A stretch of 64,000 nucleotides of DNA. It comes from Neptuniibacter sp. CAU 1671. GTDB taxonomy: Bacteria > Pseudomonadota > Gammaproteobacteria > Pseudomonadales > Balneatricaceae. Each line of letters begins with the position of its first letter. Position 1 is the stretch's first letter. The translations under genes were made by a program, and so were the position numbers. The stretch is taken from the NCBI RefSeq assembly GCF_029222905.1, contig NZ_JARHUE010000001.1:248001-312000 (forward strand). Direction: 5' to 3'. Below, piece after piece: positions 53,464 through 61,797 of the stretch. The notes below the pieces were generated by a model that ran no database searches, was not told the DNA's origin, and saw only the letters and a program-made list of their open reading frames with translations.

Positions 53464-55227
53464 TTAAGGGGTTTTACGCAGTCTGATGTTCAGTTCGTGC
53501 AACTGAGCCGCACTCACTTCGCCCGGCGCTTCGGTCAGCGGGCAGCTTGCAGTCTGAGTTTTCGGGAAGGCAATCACTTCACGAATTGAGTCAGAACCGG
53601 TCATCAGCATCACCATGCGGTCCAGACCAAACGCCAGACCACCGTGCGGAGGCGCACCGTACTTCAGTGCGTTCAGCAGGAAGCCAAATTTCTCTTCTGC
53701 TTCTTCCTTACCAATGCCCAGTACTTCAAATACGGTACGCTGCATCTCCTGATCGTGGATACGCACAGAACCACCGCCCAACTCAGTACCGTTCAAAACC
53801 ATGTCATAGGCACGGGACAGACACTCGGTCGGATTCGCTTTCAGCTCTTCAGGTGCACAGCTAGGCGCTGTAAACGGGTGGTGCAATGCGGTCAGTTTGC
53901 CACCATCCACTTCTTCAAACATCGGGAAGTCAACGACCCACAGCGGCGCCCATTCGGACTGCAGCAGGTTCATGTCATGGCCGACCTTGATACGCAGCGC
54001 GCCCAGGGCTTCATTAACCACCTTCTCTTTATCAGCACCAAAGAACACGATATCGCCATTCTGAGCACCCAGACGCTGCATGATGTTCATGGCAACGTCT
54101 TCGCCCAGGAATTTAACGATCGGTGACTGCAGACCTTCTGCGCCTTTTTCCAGTTCGTTAACCTTGATCCAGGCCAGACCTTTAGCACCATACACACCGA
54201 CAAACTGGGTGTAATCGTCAATGATCTTACGGGACAGTTCAGCACCACCCGGTACCTTCAGCGCCGCAACGCGGCCTTTAGGATCTTTTGCAGGACCAGC
54301 GAATACTTTGAATTCAACGCCTTCCATCAGGTCAGCCACATCCACCAGTTCCAGCGGGATACGCAGGTCTGGCTTGTCAGAGCCGTAACGATTCATCGCT
54401 TCGGAGTATGGCATCTGTGGGAAGTCACCCAGCTCGACGTTCAGCAGGTCTTTAAACAGTTGGCGAACCATGGTTTCAGCCATGCCCATGATGCCGGCTT
54501 CATCCATAAAGGAGGTTTCGATGTCCACCTGGGTAAATTCAGGCTGACGGTCAGCACGCAGGTCTTCATCACGGAAACACTTAGCAATCTGATAGTAACG
54601 GTCAAAACCGGACACCATCAGCAGCTGTTTGAAGAGCTGGGGCGACTGAGGCAGCGCAAAGAAGCAGCCTTCATGGGTACGGCTTGGTACCAGATAGTCA
54701 CGCGCACCTTCCGGAGTAGCTCGGGTCAGGATTGGGGTTTCAATGTCCAGAAAGCCGTTTTCATCCAGAAAATTACGGATCGCGATGGTCACTTTAGAGC
54801 GGAAACGCAGTTTAGCCTGCATCTCTGGACGGCGCAGGTCTACAAAGCGGTTTCGCAGACGTACATCTTCACCCACCTGCTGGTGTTCATCCAGCTGGAA
54901 CGGAGGGGTCGCTGCACGGTTAAGAATCTTGAGTTCTTTACCCAGAATTTCAATTTCACCGGTCGGCATATCGGCATTGGTAGTGCCTTCCGGACGGTTG
55001 CGCACCAGACCCTTCAGTTCAATAACAAACTCACTGCGACAGGTATCTGCAAGCTGGAAGCTCTCCTGACGGTCAGGATCAAAGACAACCTGAACCAGGC
55101 CCTGACGGTCACGCACGTCCAAAAAGATCACTCCACCGTGGTCACGACGACGATGTACCCAGCCACACAGAGTAACGTCTTCACCAATATGTTCTTTTCG
55201 AATGTCGCCGCAATAATGACTGCGCAT
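53464..55227 (-). CDS. aspS: Aspartyl-tRNA synthetase (bacterial type)
   Basis: 587 residues. The OB-fold anticodon domain (about 1-105, [22 protein letters not shown]) is followed by the class II catalytic core with motif 2 ([19 protein letters not shown]), a bacterial GAD insert (about 290-410) and motif 3 ([20 protein letters not shown]). Start is ATG 55227 ([18 protein letters not shown]), as in other AspRS. An upstream in-frame ATG at 55275 adds 16 residues of non-homologous sequence within a structured leader. tRNA-Asp itself is at 25.8 kb. A TATAAT box is at 55355-55360. Confidence 0.97.
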   Translation of the reverse strand: MRSHYCGDIRKEHIGEDVTLCGWVHRRRDHGGVIFLDVRDRQGLVQVVFDPDRQESFQLADTCRSEFVIELKGLVRNRPEGTTNADMPTGEIEILGKELKILNRAATPPFQLDEHQQVGEDVRLRNRFVDLRRPEMQAKLRFRSKVTIAIRNFLDENGFLDIETPILTRATPEGARDYLVPSRTHEGCFFALPQSPQLFKQLLMVSGFDRYYQIAKCFRDEDLRADRQPEFTQVDIETSFMDEAGIMGMAETMVRQLFKDLLNVELGDFPQMPYSEAMNRYGSDKPDLRIPLELVDVADLMEGVEFKVFAGPAKDPKGRVAALKVPGGAELSRKIIDDYTQFVGVYGAKGLAWIKVNELEKGAEGLQSPIVKFLGEDVAMNIMQRLGAQNGDIVFFGADKEKVVNEALGALRIKVGHDMNLLQSEWAPLWVVDFPMFEEVDGGKLTALHHPFTAPSCAPEELKANPTECLSRAYDMVLNGTELGGGSVRIHDQEMQRTVFEVLGIGKEEAEEKFGFLLNALKYGAPPHGGLAFGLDRMVMLMTGSDSIREVIAFPKTQTASCPLTEAPGEVSAAQLHELNIRLRKTP

Positions 55228-55294
55228 AATGTCTGGTTCCTGTTGGCTTAAACCGGGCACCTGAGGCCCGGGCATGTAAATCAGTTACGATATC

Positions 55295-55336
55295 GGCGCA
55301 ACACATACGATCCGGGCTTGAAAAAAGCCCCGCGCC
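55295..55336 (-). promoter_or_regulatory. Structured leader of aspS
   Basis: On the leftward transcript an inner hairpin (GGGCTT/AAGCCC, 55314-55319 with 55325-55330) is enclosed by GGCGC/GCGCC (55295-55299 with 55332-55336). A second hairpin CCGGGC/GCCCGG occurs closer to the start codon. The leader is about 120 nt. It could be an attenuator or regulatory fold; it matches no family I know. Confidence 0.4.
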
Positions 55337-55354
55337 AATAATAAGAGATCGCGG

Positions 55355-55360
55355 ATTATA
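55355..55360 (-). promoter_or_regulatory. -10 box for aspS
   Basis: A perfect TATAAT on the leftward strand lies about 128 nt before the aspS ATG. The candidate -35 17 bp upstream (CTGTTA) is poor. Confidence 0.5.
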
Positions 55361-55380
55361 CCTGATTTGCACGGTGGTAA

Positions 55381-55402
55381 CAGACCCCAGAACAGGGGTC
55401 TG
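55381..55402 (-). terminator. Hairpin between the HIT gene and aspS
   Basis: The stem CAGACCCC/GGGGTCTG (55381-55388 with 55395-55402) has a 6-nt loop. It follows the HIT stop by 11 nt and precedes the aspS promoter. The T tail is short (TTACC). Confidence 0.6.
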
Positions 55403-55413
55403 CCGATCATTGA

Positions 55414-55860
55414 TCAGTTATGCGGGGCAAACGACAGCTCGCCTTGCAAAAGAAGCTCTAAACGCTGACGAATCGACTCGATTTTCTCATCCGTGTAGGG
55501 CTGTGCCGGTACTTTTCCCCAGACCGGACCCGGCCAGGCGGGGTCTTTCTCATAACGCACGATATGATGCACGTGTAGCTGAGGCACCATATTACCCAGT
55601 GCAGCAATGTTCATTTTGCGGGCGGCAAAGGCATCCGCCAGTGTTTCCGCCACAAAGGAAGATTCCCGCGTCAACTGAATCTGATCCTTGCCTGACAGAT
55701 GGTAAATCTCAGTCACCTCTGCCCGCCGGGGTACAAGAATAAACCAGGGATAGTTCGCATCGTTCATCAGCAGTAACCGGCACAGTGGCAGATCACCCAA
55801 CACAATACAGTCAGCCTGGAGTTGCGGGTGTAGCTCAAATTCTAATTCCAGCTCGTCCAT
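55414..55860 (-). CDS. HIT family protein (nucleotide hydrolase/transferase fold)
   Basis: 148 residues. The histidine triad is QLHVHHIVRY (H-V-H-H); CIVLGDLPLCRLLLMNDANY and PWFILVPRRAEVTEIY fit the HIT fold. HIT proteins split phosphoramidates or dinucleoside polyphosphates; substrate unknown. Start is ATG 55860 with AGGAG 8 nt upstream. It lies upstream of aspS on the same strand, a conserved gammaproteobacterial neighbourhood as far as I recall, but separated by a hairpin. Confidence 0.88.
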   Translation of the reverse strand: MDELELEFELHPQLQADCIVLGDLPLCRLLLMNDANYPWFILVPRRAEVTEIYHLSGKDQIQLTRESSFVAETLADAFAARKMNIAALGNMVPQLHVHHIVRYEKDPAWPGPVWGKVPAQPYTDEKIESIRQRLELLLQGELSFAPHN

Positions 55861-55929
55861 CGGTTTACTCCTGCAAATAGGGACAACTTAAGTTTAGCGT
55901 TTCTTAATCCGGCGTGGCATGATCGCAGC

Positions 55930-57075
55930 ATGGAGCTGACCTATCAAATCTGTAATGCAATCGCCGAGATTGAGCCTGAAGAGTGGGCACGGTGCTGCCT
56001 CCATGACTACCCTTTCACTCGCTATGAATTTCTGCACGCTCTGGAAGCCTCAGGCGCAGTCAATGCCGAGACAGGCTGGCAGCCTGTGCATCTGAAGATC
56101 ATGCAGGGCAGTATAACCCTGGCCCTGTTACCTATGTATCTGAAATCACACTCCTACGGTGAGTATGTTTTCGACTGGGCCTGGGCTGACGCCTATCATC
56201 GGCACAAACGGCCTTACTATCCGAAACTGGTCACTGCCATTCCGTTTTCTCCAGTTACCGGACCACGCCTGCTGACACAGATGGACCCGGCACAACTTTC
56301 ACCACTGCTGACGCAAGTCATTCCGAATATCGCGTCCAGACTGGGGGCTCATTCGTGGCACGGTTTATTCTGGGAAACACCGCTTAAGTCAGTGCTGGCT
56401 GAGCAGTTCATGATCCGGCAAGGCTGTCAGTATCACTGGTTTAACCGGGGCTATACCAACTTTGATCACTACCTGAGCCATTTTAATTCCCGTAAACGCA
56501 AAACCCTCCGCAAGGAACGTGAGAAAGTTCGAGCTCAGGGAATTGAGCTAAGACGGAAAAGTGGGTCACAGATACAGCCAAATGATATAGCCGTGTTTTA
56601 TCAGTTTTATCAGGCCACCTACTGGAAACGCGGGCAACGCCCCTACCTGCCGCTCAGCTTTTTTCAAATGTTGCTTAACACCATGCCGGAGCAATTACTG
56701 CTGATCGAGGCATGTCGTGAAAACCAGCCAGTAGCTGCAGCGCTTTGCTTTGAAGACGCCAATACCCTCTATGGCCGCTACTGGGGCTGTCTGGATGAAT
56801 ATGACAGCCTGCACTTTGAAACCTGTTATTACCAGGGTATCGAATACTGCATTGAGAAAGGTTTGCAGCGCTTTGATCCCGGCGCGCAGGGTGAACATAA
56901 AATTCAACGCGGTTTTGAACCGATTGAGACCTACTCTACACACTGGCTTGAAGAGCAGGGTTTTAATCAGGCGATCCGCGACTATCTGGAAGAGGAGCAG
57001 GCATTACTGGCAGAAGAGATGGAGCGCCTTAAAGAGCGCCTGCCTTTTAAAAGCACTTTAAACTCCTCTGAATGA
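55930..57075 (+). CDS. FemAB-like GNAT protein (DUF482/PF04339 family)
   Basis: 381 residues. The signature regions are YPFTRYEFLHALEASGAVN near the start, HSYGEYVFDWAWADAYHR, and LHFETCYYQGIEYCIEKGLQ-type end (QRFDPGAQGEHKIQRGFEP). Members have a GNAT acyltransferase fold and are annotated as peptidogalycan biosynthesis proteins, but their reaction is not known to me. No signal peptide or helix, so cytoplasmic. Start is ATG 55930, without a clear Shine-Dalgarno. It is divergent from the HIT gene. Confidence 0.88.
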   Translation: MELTYQICNAIAEIEPEEWARCCLHDYPFTRYEFLHALEASGAVNAETGWQPVHLKIMQGSITLALLPMYLKSHSYGEYVFDWAWADAYHRHKRPYYPKLVTAIPFSPVTGPRLLTQMDPAQLSPLLTQVIPNIASRLGAHSWHGLFWETPLKSVLAEQFMIRQGCQYHWFNRGYTNFDHYLSHFNSRKRKTLRKEREKVRAQGIELRRKSGSQIQPNDIAVFYQFYQATYWKRGQRPYLPLSFFQMLLNTMPEQLLLIEACRENQPVAAALCFEDANTLYGRYWGCLDEYDSLHFETCYYQGIEYCIEKGLQRFDPGAQGEHKIQRGFEPIETYSTHWLEEQGFNQAIRDYLEEEQALLAEEMERLKERLPFKSTLNSSE

Positions 57076-57194
57076 ACACATTTCAATTTTTGCACCTGCG
57101 TAATGATTGATTTTCATTTATGAATAAAAAAAGGTGAAATATCGTCCGACAAAAGTATTAGATAATAAGACCACCCTCGCCTAGACTTGAGCTG

Positions 57195-57211
57195 CGGTTA
57201 CGCCATAACCG
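57195..57211. repeat. Inverted repeat upstream of the 91-residue gene
   Basis: CGGTTA/TAACCG (57195-57200 with 57206-57211) flank CGCCA. It lies about 60 bp before the ATG at 57270 and could be an operator or a 5' UTR hairpin. Confidence 0.4.
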
Positions 57212-57269
57212 TGTTAGCTGACATAAAAACAACAAGATCACCATGCTAAAGCCAGAGGGATAAGTAACA

Positions 57270-57545
57270 ATGTTGACGTATGAGGAATGCTTAGAGTTAA
57301 GCGATCTGACTGCTGACGAAGTGGACGCGATTGCAGAACATGAACATACCAATGCCATGATTGCCATGGGATTGGGACACTACCTGATCACCCATCAGGG
57401 CGAACAAAAAATCAAGAAGATCATTCTGGACGACATTGAAAAAGCTAAGCGCCAGAAAAACTATGCTCATGCAGAGATGCTGCACAAAGTACTGAAACAC
57501 TTCATAGCTACGCATCCTGAAAATAGATCTACGAAAGCTGCCTGA
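57270..57545 (+). CDS. Conserved small protein of unknown function
   Basis: 91 residues, acidic N-terminus MLTYEECLELSDLTADEVDA, then EHEHTNAMIAMGLGHYLITH and a basic helix (QKIKKIILDDIEKAKRQ). I recognise this type as a conserved hypothetical of marine gammaproteobacteria but know no function. Start is ATG 57270, with GAGGGA 9-14 nt upstream. It has its own terminator at 57564, shared with a small convergent gene. It is predicted to be helical and cytoplasmic. Confidence 0.75.
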   Translation: MLTYEECLELSDLTADEVDAIAEHEHTNAMIAMGLGHYLITHQGEQKIKKIILDDIEKAKRQKNYAHAEMLHKVLKHFIATHPENRSTKAA

Positions 57546-57563
57546 TTGCATCCTGTTTTCAAT

Positions 57564-57591
57564 AAAAAAGACCCAATTTTGGGTCTTTTTT
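57564..57591. terminator. Bidirectional intrinsic terminator
   Basis: The 12-bp stem AAAAAGACCCAA/TTGGGTCTTTTT (57565-57576 with 57579-57590) gives a T run in both directions. It serves the 91-residue gene and, if real, the 42-residue gene at 57604-57732. Confidence 0.92.
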
Positions 57592-57603
57592 ATTGGCCAG
57601 CTT

Positions 57604-57732
57604 TCAGGCGCGTCTTTCCACCACTGTGGTCGGTAAACTTGCAGTCTCAAAAGCAGTTGAACACTGTTTCATCAACAGCAATGTCATTAGCAATGCAACA
57701 ATAAAGGCAATCACACTGGCCCTGGATAACAT
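57604..57732 (-). CDS. Possible 42-residue single-helix membrane protein
   Basis: A leftward frame starts at ATG 57732 with GGGAG 8 nt upstream and ends at 57604, only 13 nt before a bidirectional terminator. It reads MLSRASVIAFIVALLMTLLL, then MKQCSTAFETASLPTTVVER and RA. One helix (about 5-21) is followed by MKQC and a short polar tail. The combination of ribosome binding site, helix and terminator makes a real gene plausible. It is below common ORF length limits. No family is recognised. Confidence 0.5.
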   Translation of the reverse strand: MLSRASVIAFIVALLMTLLLMKQCSTAFETASLPTTVVERRA

Positions 57733-57865
57733 GCAAGCACTCCCATGCGGTTTCAATGCTTTGATGAGTGCCAGCGATAAAAATTCAACTTTTCTTGGTG
57801 TGCCCTACATCATGCTAAGATGGCCAGCCAACGCTGCATAATTCTGACGCTGAAAGATTTAAATC

Positions 57866-58279
57866 ATGAAGAATGACTATTACCTTGCCCTGGAAAAGTC
57901 CGCACAGGGCACCTCCGTTAATCTCGAAGACGCCCTCAACAATCTGAACTTCAATGCAGACGGTCTGGTGCCCGCCATTGCTCAGCAGCATGACACCGGT
58001 GAAGTGCTGATGCTGGCCTGGATGAACCGGGACTCTCTGGCAGAAACACTGCGCACCGGACATGTCTGCTACTGGTCTCGTTCCAGACAGAGTTACTGGC
58101 GCAAAGGTGAAAGCTCAGGACATGTTCAGCATCTGGTTGAGCTACGAATTGACTGTGATGGTGATGCCATTTTATGTCTGGTTGACCAGTCCGGACCGGC
58201 CTGCCATACAGAACGACGCAACTGTTTCTATCTGGCGGTCAAAGATGATCAGCTCACCTTGATTGCTGATCCGCTATAA
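57866..58279 (+). CDS. hisI: Phosphoribosyl-AMP cyclohydrolase
   Basis: 137 residues. HisI opens the ring of phosphoribosyl-AMP in histidine synthesis. Motifs are GLVPAIAQQHDTGEVLMLAW, the Zn/Mg ligand set RIDCDGDAILCLVDQSG, and GPACHTERRNCFY. It is the stand-alone form without the HisE domain, and no other his gene is in the window. Start is ATG 57866; the ribosome binding site is weak (AAAG). Confidence 0.95.
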   Translation: MKNDYYLALEKSAQGTSVNLEDALNNLNFNADGLVPAIAQQHDTGEVLMLAWMNRDSLAETLRTGHVCYWSRSRQSYWRKGESSGHVQHLVELRIDCDGDAILCLVDQSGPACHTERRNCFYLAVKDDQLTLIADPL

Positions 58280-58286
58280 CCCGAGT

Positions 58287-58922
58287 TCAGACAAGAATTT
58301 TTTGCGCTGATGGACGCTGACGCAGCAGCTCGGTATAGCTGACAATATTTGGATATGCCTGAGCAACTGCCTGCGTTTGCGGCCATTTCAGCAGATAATC
58401 GAGCATCGGTAACAGCAACAGATCGACCATCGTCAGCTCATCACCCAGCAGATAAGACTTACCATCCAGCTGAGACTCAATAAACTTGAGCATCTTATGT
58501 ACCTCCGGTAGCGCCCGCTCGACCCTGTCCTCCCGCACTACGCCGCCTTCGCCCTTGGGAAACACAAATTCAAGCAGGTAACGGCGAATCAATGCCTGAT
58601 CGAGATAGAGGGAAACAAACGAGCACCACTGATCAAGTTGCGCACGTGCCCATGGATCTGAGGGTTGTAGAGGTCTATCTGGACAGAGGGCTTCAAGATA
58701 ACGCAGGATTGCCGTCGTTTCACACAGAGTTTGCCCCCGGTGCAGCAGCACCGGCACTTTGCCGAAAGGATGGAGTTTCATATGAGGGGCACTGTGCATA
58801 CCTACCGGAACACCGTCCGCCTCCATATGTTGCCGGTAGGGGATTCCCTTCTCTTCACAGGCCAGCATGACACTGCGAACGAAGGTGCTGAAGTTAGGTC
58901 CGAATATTTCCACTTCTGCCAT
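58287..58922 (-). CDS. Glutathione S-transferase family protein
   Basis: 211 residues. The N-terminal thioredoxin-like domain has VEIFGPNFSTFVRSVMLACEEKGIPY, whose core GPNFSTFVRSVML carries the putative active-site serine, then HPFGKVPVLLH and the ETTAILRYLEALCPD glutathione contact. The C-terminal helical domain follows (LLGDELTMVDLLLLPMLDY). Substrate is unknown. Start is ATG 58922 with GAGGGG upstream. It follows sppA by 24 nt on the same strand, so it may be the last gene of that operon. Confidence 0.92.
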   Translation of the reverse strand: MAEVEIFGPNFSTFVRSVMLACEEKGIPYRQHMEADGVPVGMHSAPHMKLHPFGKVPVLLHRGQTLCETTAILRYLEALCPDRPLQPSDPWARAQLDQWCSFVSLYLDQALIRRYLLEFVFPKGEGGVVREDRVERALPEVHKMLKFIESQLDGKSYLLGDELTMVDLLLLPMLDYLLKWPQTQAVAQAYPNIVSYTELLRQRPSAQKILV

Positions 58923-58946
58923 GATCCCCTCTTTTTATTATGTTTA

Positions 58947-59981
58947 TTACCGCATAGGCGCAGCCGGACTAAAACCCAGTTGAGTACCCAGTGCCTTGGC
59001 AAAGCTGACACCCAGTTCACCAATAATCTGTTTCCAGGGTTCCGGACGCGGCGTGTAATCCACTATCTGCTCAGCACCAATCCGGTCACGCGCCAAAGCG
59101 CTGCTGCTGGATAAACCATCCACCAAACCGAGTTCAACGGCCTGTTCCCCCGTCCAAACCAGGCCCGAGTATAGATTAGGGTCTTCTTTCAGACGCTCGC
59201 CCCGCCCCTGCTTCACCTGGTCGATAAACTGCGCATGGGTCGTTTTCAGAACCTCCTGCCACAGCTCAGCCTCCGATTCATCCGCAGGTGAGAAAGGATC
59301 AAGAAACGCCTTATGTTCACCGGCAGTGTAAAGGCGGCGTTCAACGCCCAGTTTATTCATCAGTTCGACAAAACCAAAACCACCGGACACCACCCCAATG
59401 GAACCAACCAAGCTGGCTTTATCAGCATAGATCTCATCTGCCGCTGCCGCGATATAATAAGCACCTGATGCCCCAATATCTGTGATCACAGCGTACAGCG
59501 GTTTTTGCGGATACAGTGCCCGCAGGCGTTTGATCTCATCATAGACATAACCTGCCTGCACCGGACTGCCGCCCGGGCTGTTGATGCGCAAAATAACCGC
59601 TTTGGCATTCGGCGCTTCAAATGCATCTCTCAGACCGGTGATGATATTGTCTGCGCTTGCCTCATCATCCGCACTGATAGTGCCTCGAACTTCAATCAGT
59701 GCCGTGTGCGCTTGTGGATGAATGCCTGTCTCCAGATCTTTGCCCCCCATCACTATGGCAAGCAGGGCAAACAGGTAAACGAAGGTGAGACCTTTGAAAA
59801 AAATGCCCCAGCGACGGGCACGGCGCTGTTCTATAAACAGCCCGTTGAAGGATTTTTCAATCAGTTTCCACTCGCGACTGTCACTGCCTTTCTCCTGCGC
59901 TTTTTCGATCAGGGGTTTAGCAGGCGTTTCAGACGCTGAAGTTGCGCCAGTTTCAGGTTCATTCCAGGGATTATCACTCAT
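58947..59981 (-). CDS. sppA: Signal peptide peptidase SppA, short (36 kDa) type, S49 family
   Basis: 344 residues. An N-terminal cytoplasmic part and one helix (about 60-78) precede the periplasmic S49 domain. The nucleophile is S172 (IGASGAYYIAAAA) and the general-base lysine is likely K224 (GEHKAFLDPF), the Ser-Lys distance of 52 seen in Bacillus SppA. NSPGGSPVQAGYVYDEI is the ClpP-like oxyanion loop. It removes leftover signal peptides in the membrane. Start is ATG 59981 with AAGGA upstream. Operon: HAD phosphatase, sppA, GST. Confidence 0.93.
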   Translation of the reverse strand: MSDNPWNEPETGATSASETPAKPLIEKAQEKGSDSREWKLIEKSFNGLFIEQRRARRWGIFFKGLTFVYLFALLAIVMGGKDLETGIHPQAHTALIEVRGTISADDEASADNIITGLRDAFEAPNAKAVILRINSPGGSPVQAGYVYDEIKRLRALYPQKPLYAVITDIGASGAYYIAAAADEIYADKASLVGSIGVVSGGFGFVELMNKLGVERRLYTAGEHKAFLDPFSPADESEAELWQEVLKTTHAQFIDQVKQGRGERLKEDPNLYSGLVWTGEQAVELGLVDGLSSSSALARDRIGAEQIVDYTPRPEPWKQIIGELGVSFAKALGTQLGFSPAAPMR

Positions 59982-59998
59982 ACGATGTCCTTAATTCG

Positions 59999-60655
59999 TT
60001 ACCAGCCCAGTGTAGGCGCCAGCCAGTGTTCCAGCTGAGTAAATTCATCCACTTTCAATAGCGGATTGTAGGGTTCCAACCGATGAACTGCGTGAGCACC
60101 ATAGCTGACTGCCACCAGCCCGGTACCGGCACGCTGCCCCATCTCAAGATCATATTCGGTATCGCCGATCATCAGCGCTTCATGAGCAGCCACGCCGGTT
60201 TCTGCCAGAATTTCATGCAGCATATGCGGGTCCGGCTTGGAGGTTGTTTCATCTGCGCAGCGAGATGTCTCAAACAGGTGGCCCAGTCCGGTCTGCTCGT
60301 AACCCCGATTGAGACCTCGGCGGCTTTTACCTGTTGCCACCGCCATGCGCACACCGCGCTGGTGCATCCGTTCCAGCGATTCTCTCACCCCCGGAAACAG
60401 CGGCATCGGCGTTGTATTGGTTTCCAGAAAGTGTACGCCGTACCGGGCACGGACAGCCTCAATATCTGTCTGTTTAATCCCCGGAATTAAAATTCTGATC
60501 GCTTCCGGCAGGCCTAAACCGATGATATCGCGCACCGCGTCATCCGTAGGTACCGGCAGTGAACAGTCACGAGCAGCCGCTTGCATACTGGCAATAATCT
60601 TTGCGGCTGAATCAATCAGCGTGCCATCCCAATCAAAAATCAACAACTTGTACAC
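59999..60655 (-). CDS. HAD family phosphatase, phosphoglycolate phosphatase-like
   Basis: 218 residues. HAD motif I is D8-W-D10-GTLID, motif II is AVATGKSRRGL, motif III is SKPDPHMLHEIL and motif IV is MIGDTEYDLEMGQRAG. It resembles Gph/MupP-type phosphatases. Start is GTG 60655 with AGGAAG 10 nt upstream; an in-frame GTG at 60673 would add six residues. In Pseudomonas this gene lies next to sppA too, as here. Confidence 0.85.
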   Translation of the reverse strand: MYKLLIFDWDGTLIDSAAKIIASMQAAARDCSLPVPTDDAVRDIIGLGLPEAIRILIPGIKQTDIEAVRARYGVHFLETNTTPMPLFPGVRESLERMHQRGVRMAVATGKSRRGLNRGYEQTGLGHLFETSRCADETTSKPDPHMLHEILAETGVAAHEALMIGDTEYDLEMGQRAGTGLVAVSYGAHAVHRLEPYNPLLKVDEFTQLEHWLAPTLGW

Positions 60656-60742
60656 AATAACAACTTCCTGCACTGCGAAAATGAACTGACCACCGTGTGA
60701 ACGGAAGATTCAATATGGGGTCACACAACCAATACTCAACTA

Positions 60743-60763
60743 AAGCTGAGTTGCTTTCAGCTT
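60743..60763. repeat. Inverted repeat upstream of the NsrR-like site
   Basis: AAGCTGA/TCAGCTT (60743-60749 with 60757-60763) flank a 7-nt loop. It lies 46-66 bp before the nsrR ATG. No T run follows, so an operator is as likely as a terminator. Confidence 0.4.
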
Positions 60764-60769
60764 GGGCAA

Positions 60770-60792
60770 AACGTATATTCTAATTGCATCTT
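60770..60792 (+). promoter_or_regulatory. NsrR-like binding site upstream of nsrR
   Basis: By my count, 17 of 23 positions match the NsrR consensus AAGATGYATTTMAA-ATGCATCTT as I remember it. The right arm AATTGCATCTT is well kept. It ends 16 bp before the nsrR ATG, suggesting autoregulation. Confidence 0.5.
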
Positions 60793-60808
60793 TATAGCAG
60801 ATACTCTC

Positions 60809-61237
60809 ATGCAGTTAAGCCGATTTACCGATTATACCCTTCGTGTATTGTTCTTTGTGGCAGCCAACAATGACCGTCTTGTGACGCTGTCTGAAATTGC
60901 CACCTACTATGATATCTCTGTCGAACACCTGCGTAAGGTGGTACATGCCCTGTCCAAGTCAGGCCATCTTGCTACTTTCCGCGGCAAACATGGCGGTATT
61001 CGCCTTGCCATCGAGCCAGGTAAGATCAATATTGGTCAGGTGGTTGCTCAGGCTGAGGGCAATGAACCCCTGATTGACTGCAGTAAACAGGGTTGCCGTT
61101 TAACCGGTTCCTGCTCTTTGCAGGGCGTGCTGGATCGGGCCCAGCAACAGTTCATGCAGGTATTGGAAGAGTACACGCTGGCGGATCTCACCCGGAGTCC
61201 GACCATGCGCCAGCAATTGATGCTGAAAGCCGTCTGA
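60809..61237 (+). CDS. nsrR: Nitric-oxide-sensing repressor NsrR (Rrf2 family)
   Basis: 142 residues. A winged helix (MQLSRFTDYTLRVLFFVA, EHLRKVVHALSKSGHLATFRG) is followed by the Fe-S cysteines C91, C96 and C102 (DCSKQGCRLTGSC), the same positions as in E. coli NsrR. NO destroys the cluster and releases targets such as hmp. Start is ATG 60809. No NO-detoxification gene is in the window. An NsrR-like site lies just upstream. Confidence 0.94.
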   Translation: MQLSRFTDYTLRVLFFVAANNDRLVTLSEIATYYDISVEHLRKVVHALSKSGHLATFRGKHGGIRLAIEPGKINIGQVVAQAEGNEPLIDCSKQGCRLTGSCSLQGVLDRAQQQFMQVLEEYTLADLTRSPTMRQQLMLKAV

Positions 61238-61255
61238 TCCCCAGACCAGACGGCT
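61228..61255. terminator. Hairpin at the nsrR stop, between nsrR and rraA
   Basis: A perfect 9-bp stem AGCCGTCTG/CAGACGGCT (61228-61236 with 61247-61255) has a 10-nt loop and overlaps the nsrR stop codon. There is no T run on either side. Confidence 0.5.
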
Positions 61256-61262
61256 CGCCAGA

Positions 61263-61754
61263 TCAGCCTTCAGCCAGTTCCAGCTTCTCTGCAGATACCA
61301 GAATACCGTTGTTATCAGCGTATACGTATTCACCCGGACGGAAGGTCACACCACCAAAGGTGACTTCAACGTTCAGATCACCCAGGCCACGTTTATCGGT
61401 TTTCATCGGGTGCGCACCCAGTGCCTGAACACCAATATCCAGATCGCTGATCGCGTTAACATCACGGATGCAACCATAGATGATGATGCCTTCCCAGCCG
61501 TTTTTAGTGGCTTTTTCCGCCAGCATATCGCCCAGCATTGCCCGGCGCATAGACGCACCACCATCTACCACCAGCACTTTACCTTTGCCGGGCAGCGCAA
61601 CCTGCTCACGTACCAGTGAATTATCTTCGTACGCTTTCAGGGTGACAATTTCACCACCAAAACGTTCGCGGCCACCGTAGTTGCCAAACATCGGCTCAAC
61701 CACCTGCACTTTTTCGGGAAACTGATCACACAGTTCTGGCAATAGATCTTCCAC
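61263..61754 (-). CDS. rraA: Ribonuclease E activity regulator RraA
   Basis: 163 residues. The RraA signature [40 protein letters not shown] and [11 protein letters not shown] is complete. In E. coli RraA binds and inhibits RNase E. Some homologues are aldolases of the 4-hydroxy-4-methyl-2-oxoglutarate type, but the length and sequence favour RraA. Start is GTG 61754 with AAGGAG upstream. It follows the ydiJ-like gene by 43 bp on the same strand. Confidence 0.93.
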   Translation of the reverse strand: MEDLLPELCDQFPEKVQVVEPMFGNYGGRERFGGEIVTLKAYEDNSLVREQVALPGKGKVLVVDGGASMRRAMLGDMLAEKATKNGWEGIIIYGCIRDVNAISDLDIGVQALGAHPMKTDKRGLGDLNVEVTFGGVTFRPGEYVYADNNGILVSAEKLELAEG

Positions 61755-61797
61755 GTTCTTCTCCTTACTAGGGGGTTAAACCCCGGGTGTTTATAGC

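Noticed and set aside
54460-55251. 263-codon antisense frame inside aspS
   Set aside because: Shadow frame opposite a well-conserved synthetase.
57593-57841. Rightward 82-codon frame between the 91-residue gene and hisI
   Set aside because: No ribosome binding site or homology; it is opposite the better supported 42-residue frame.
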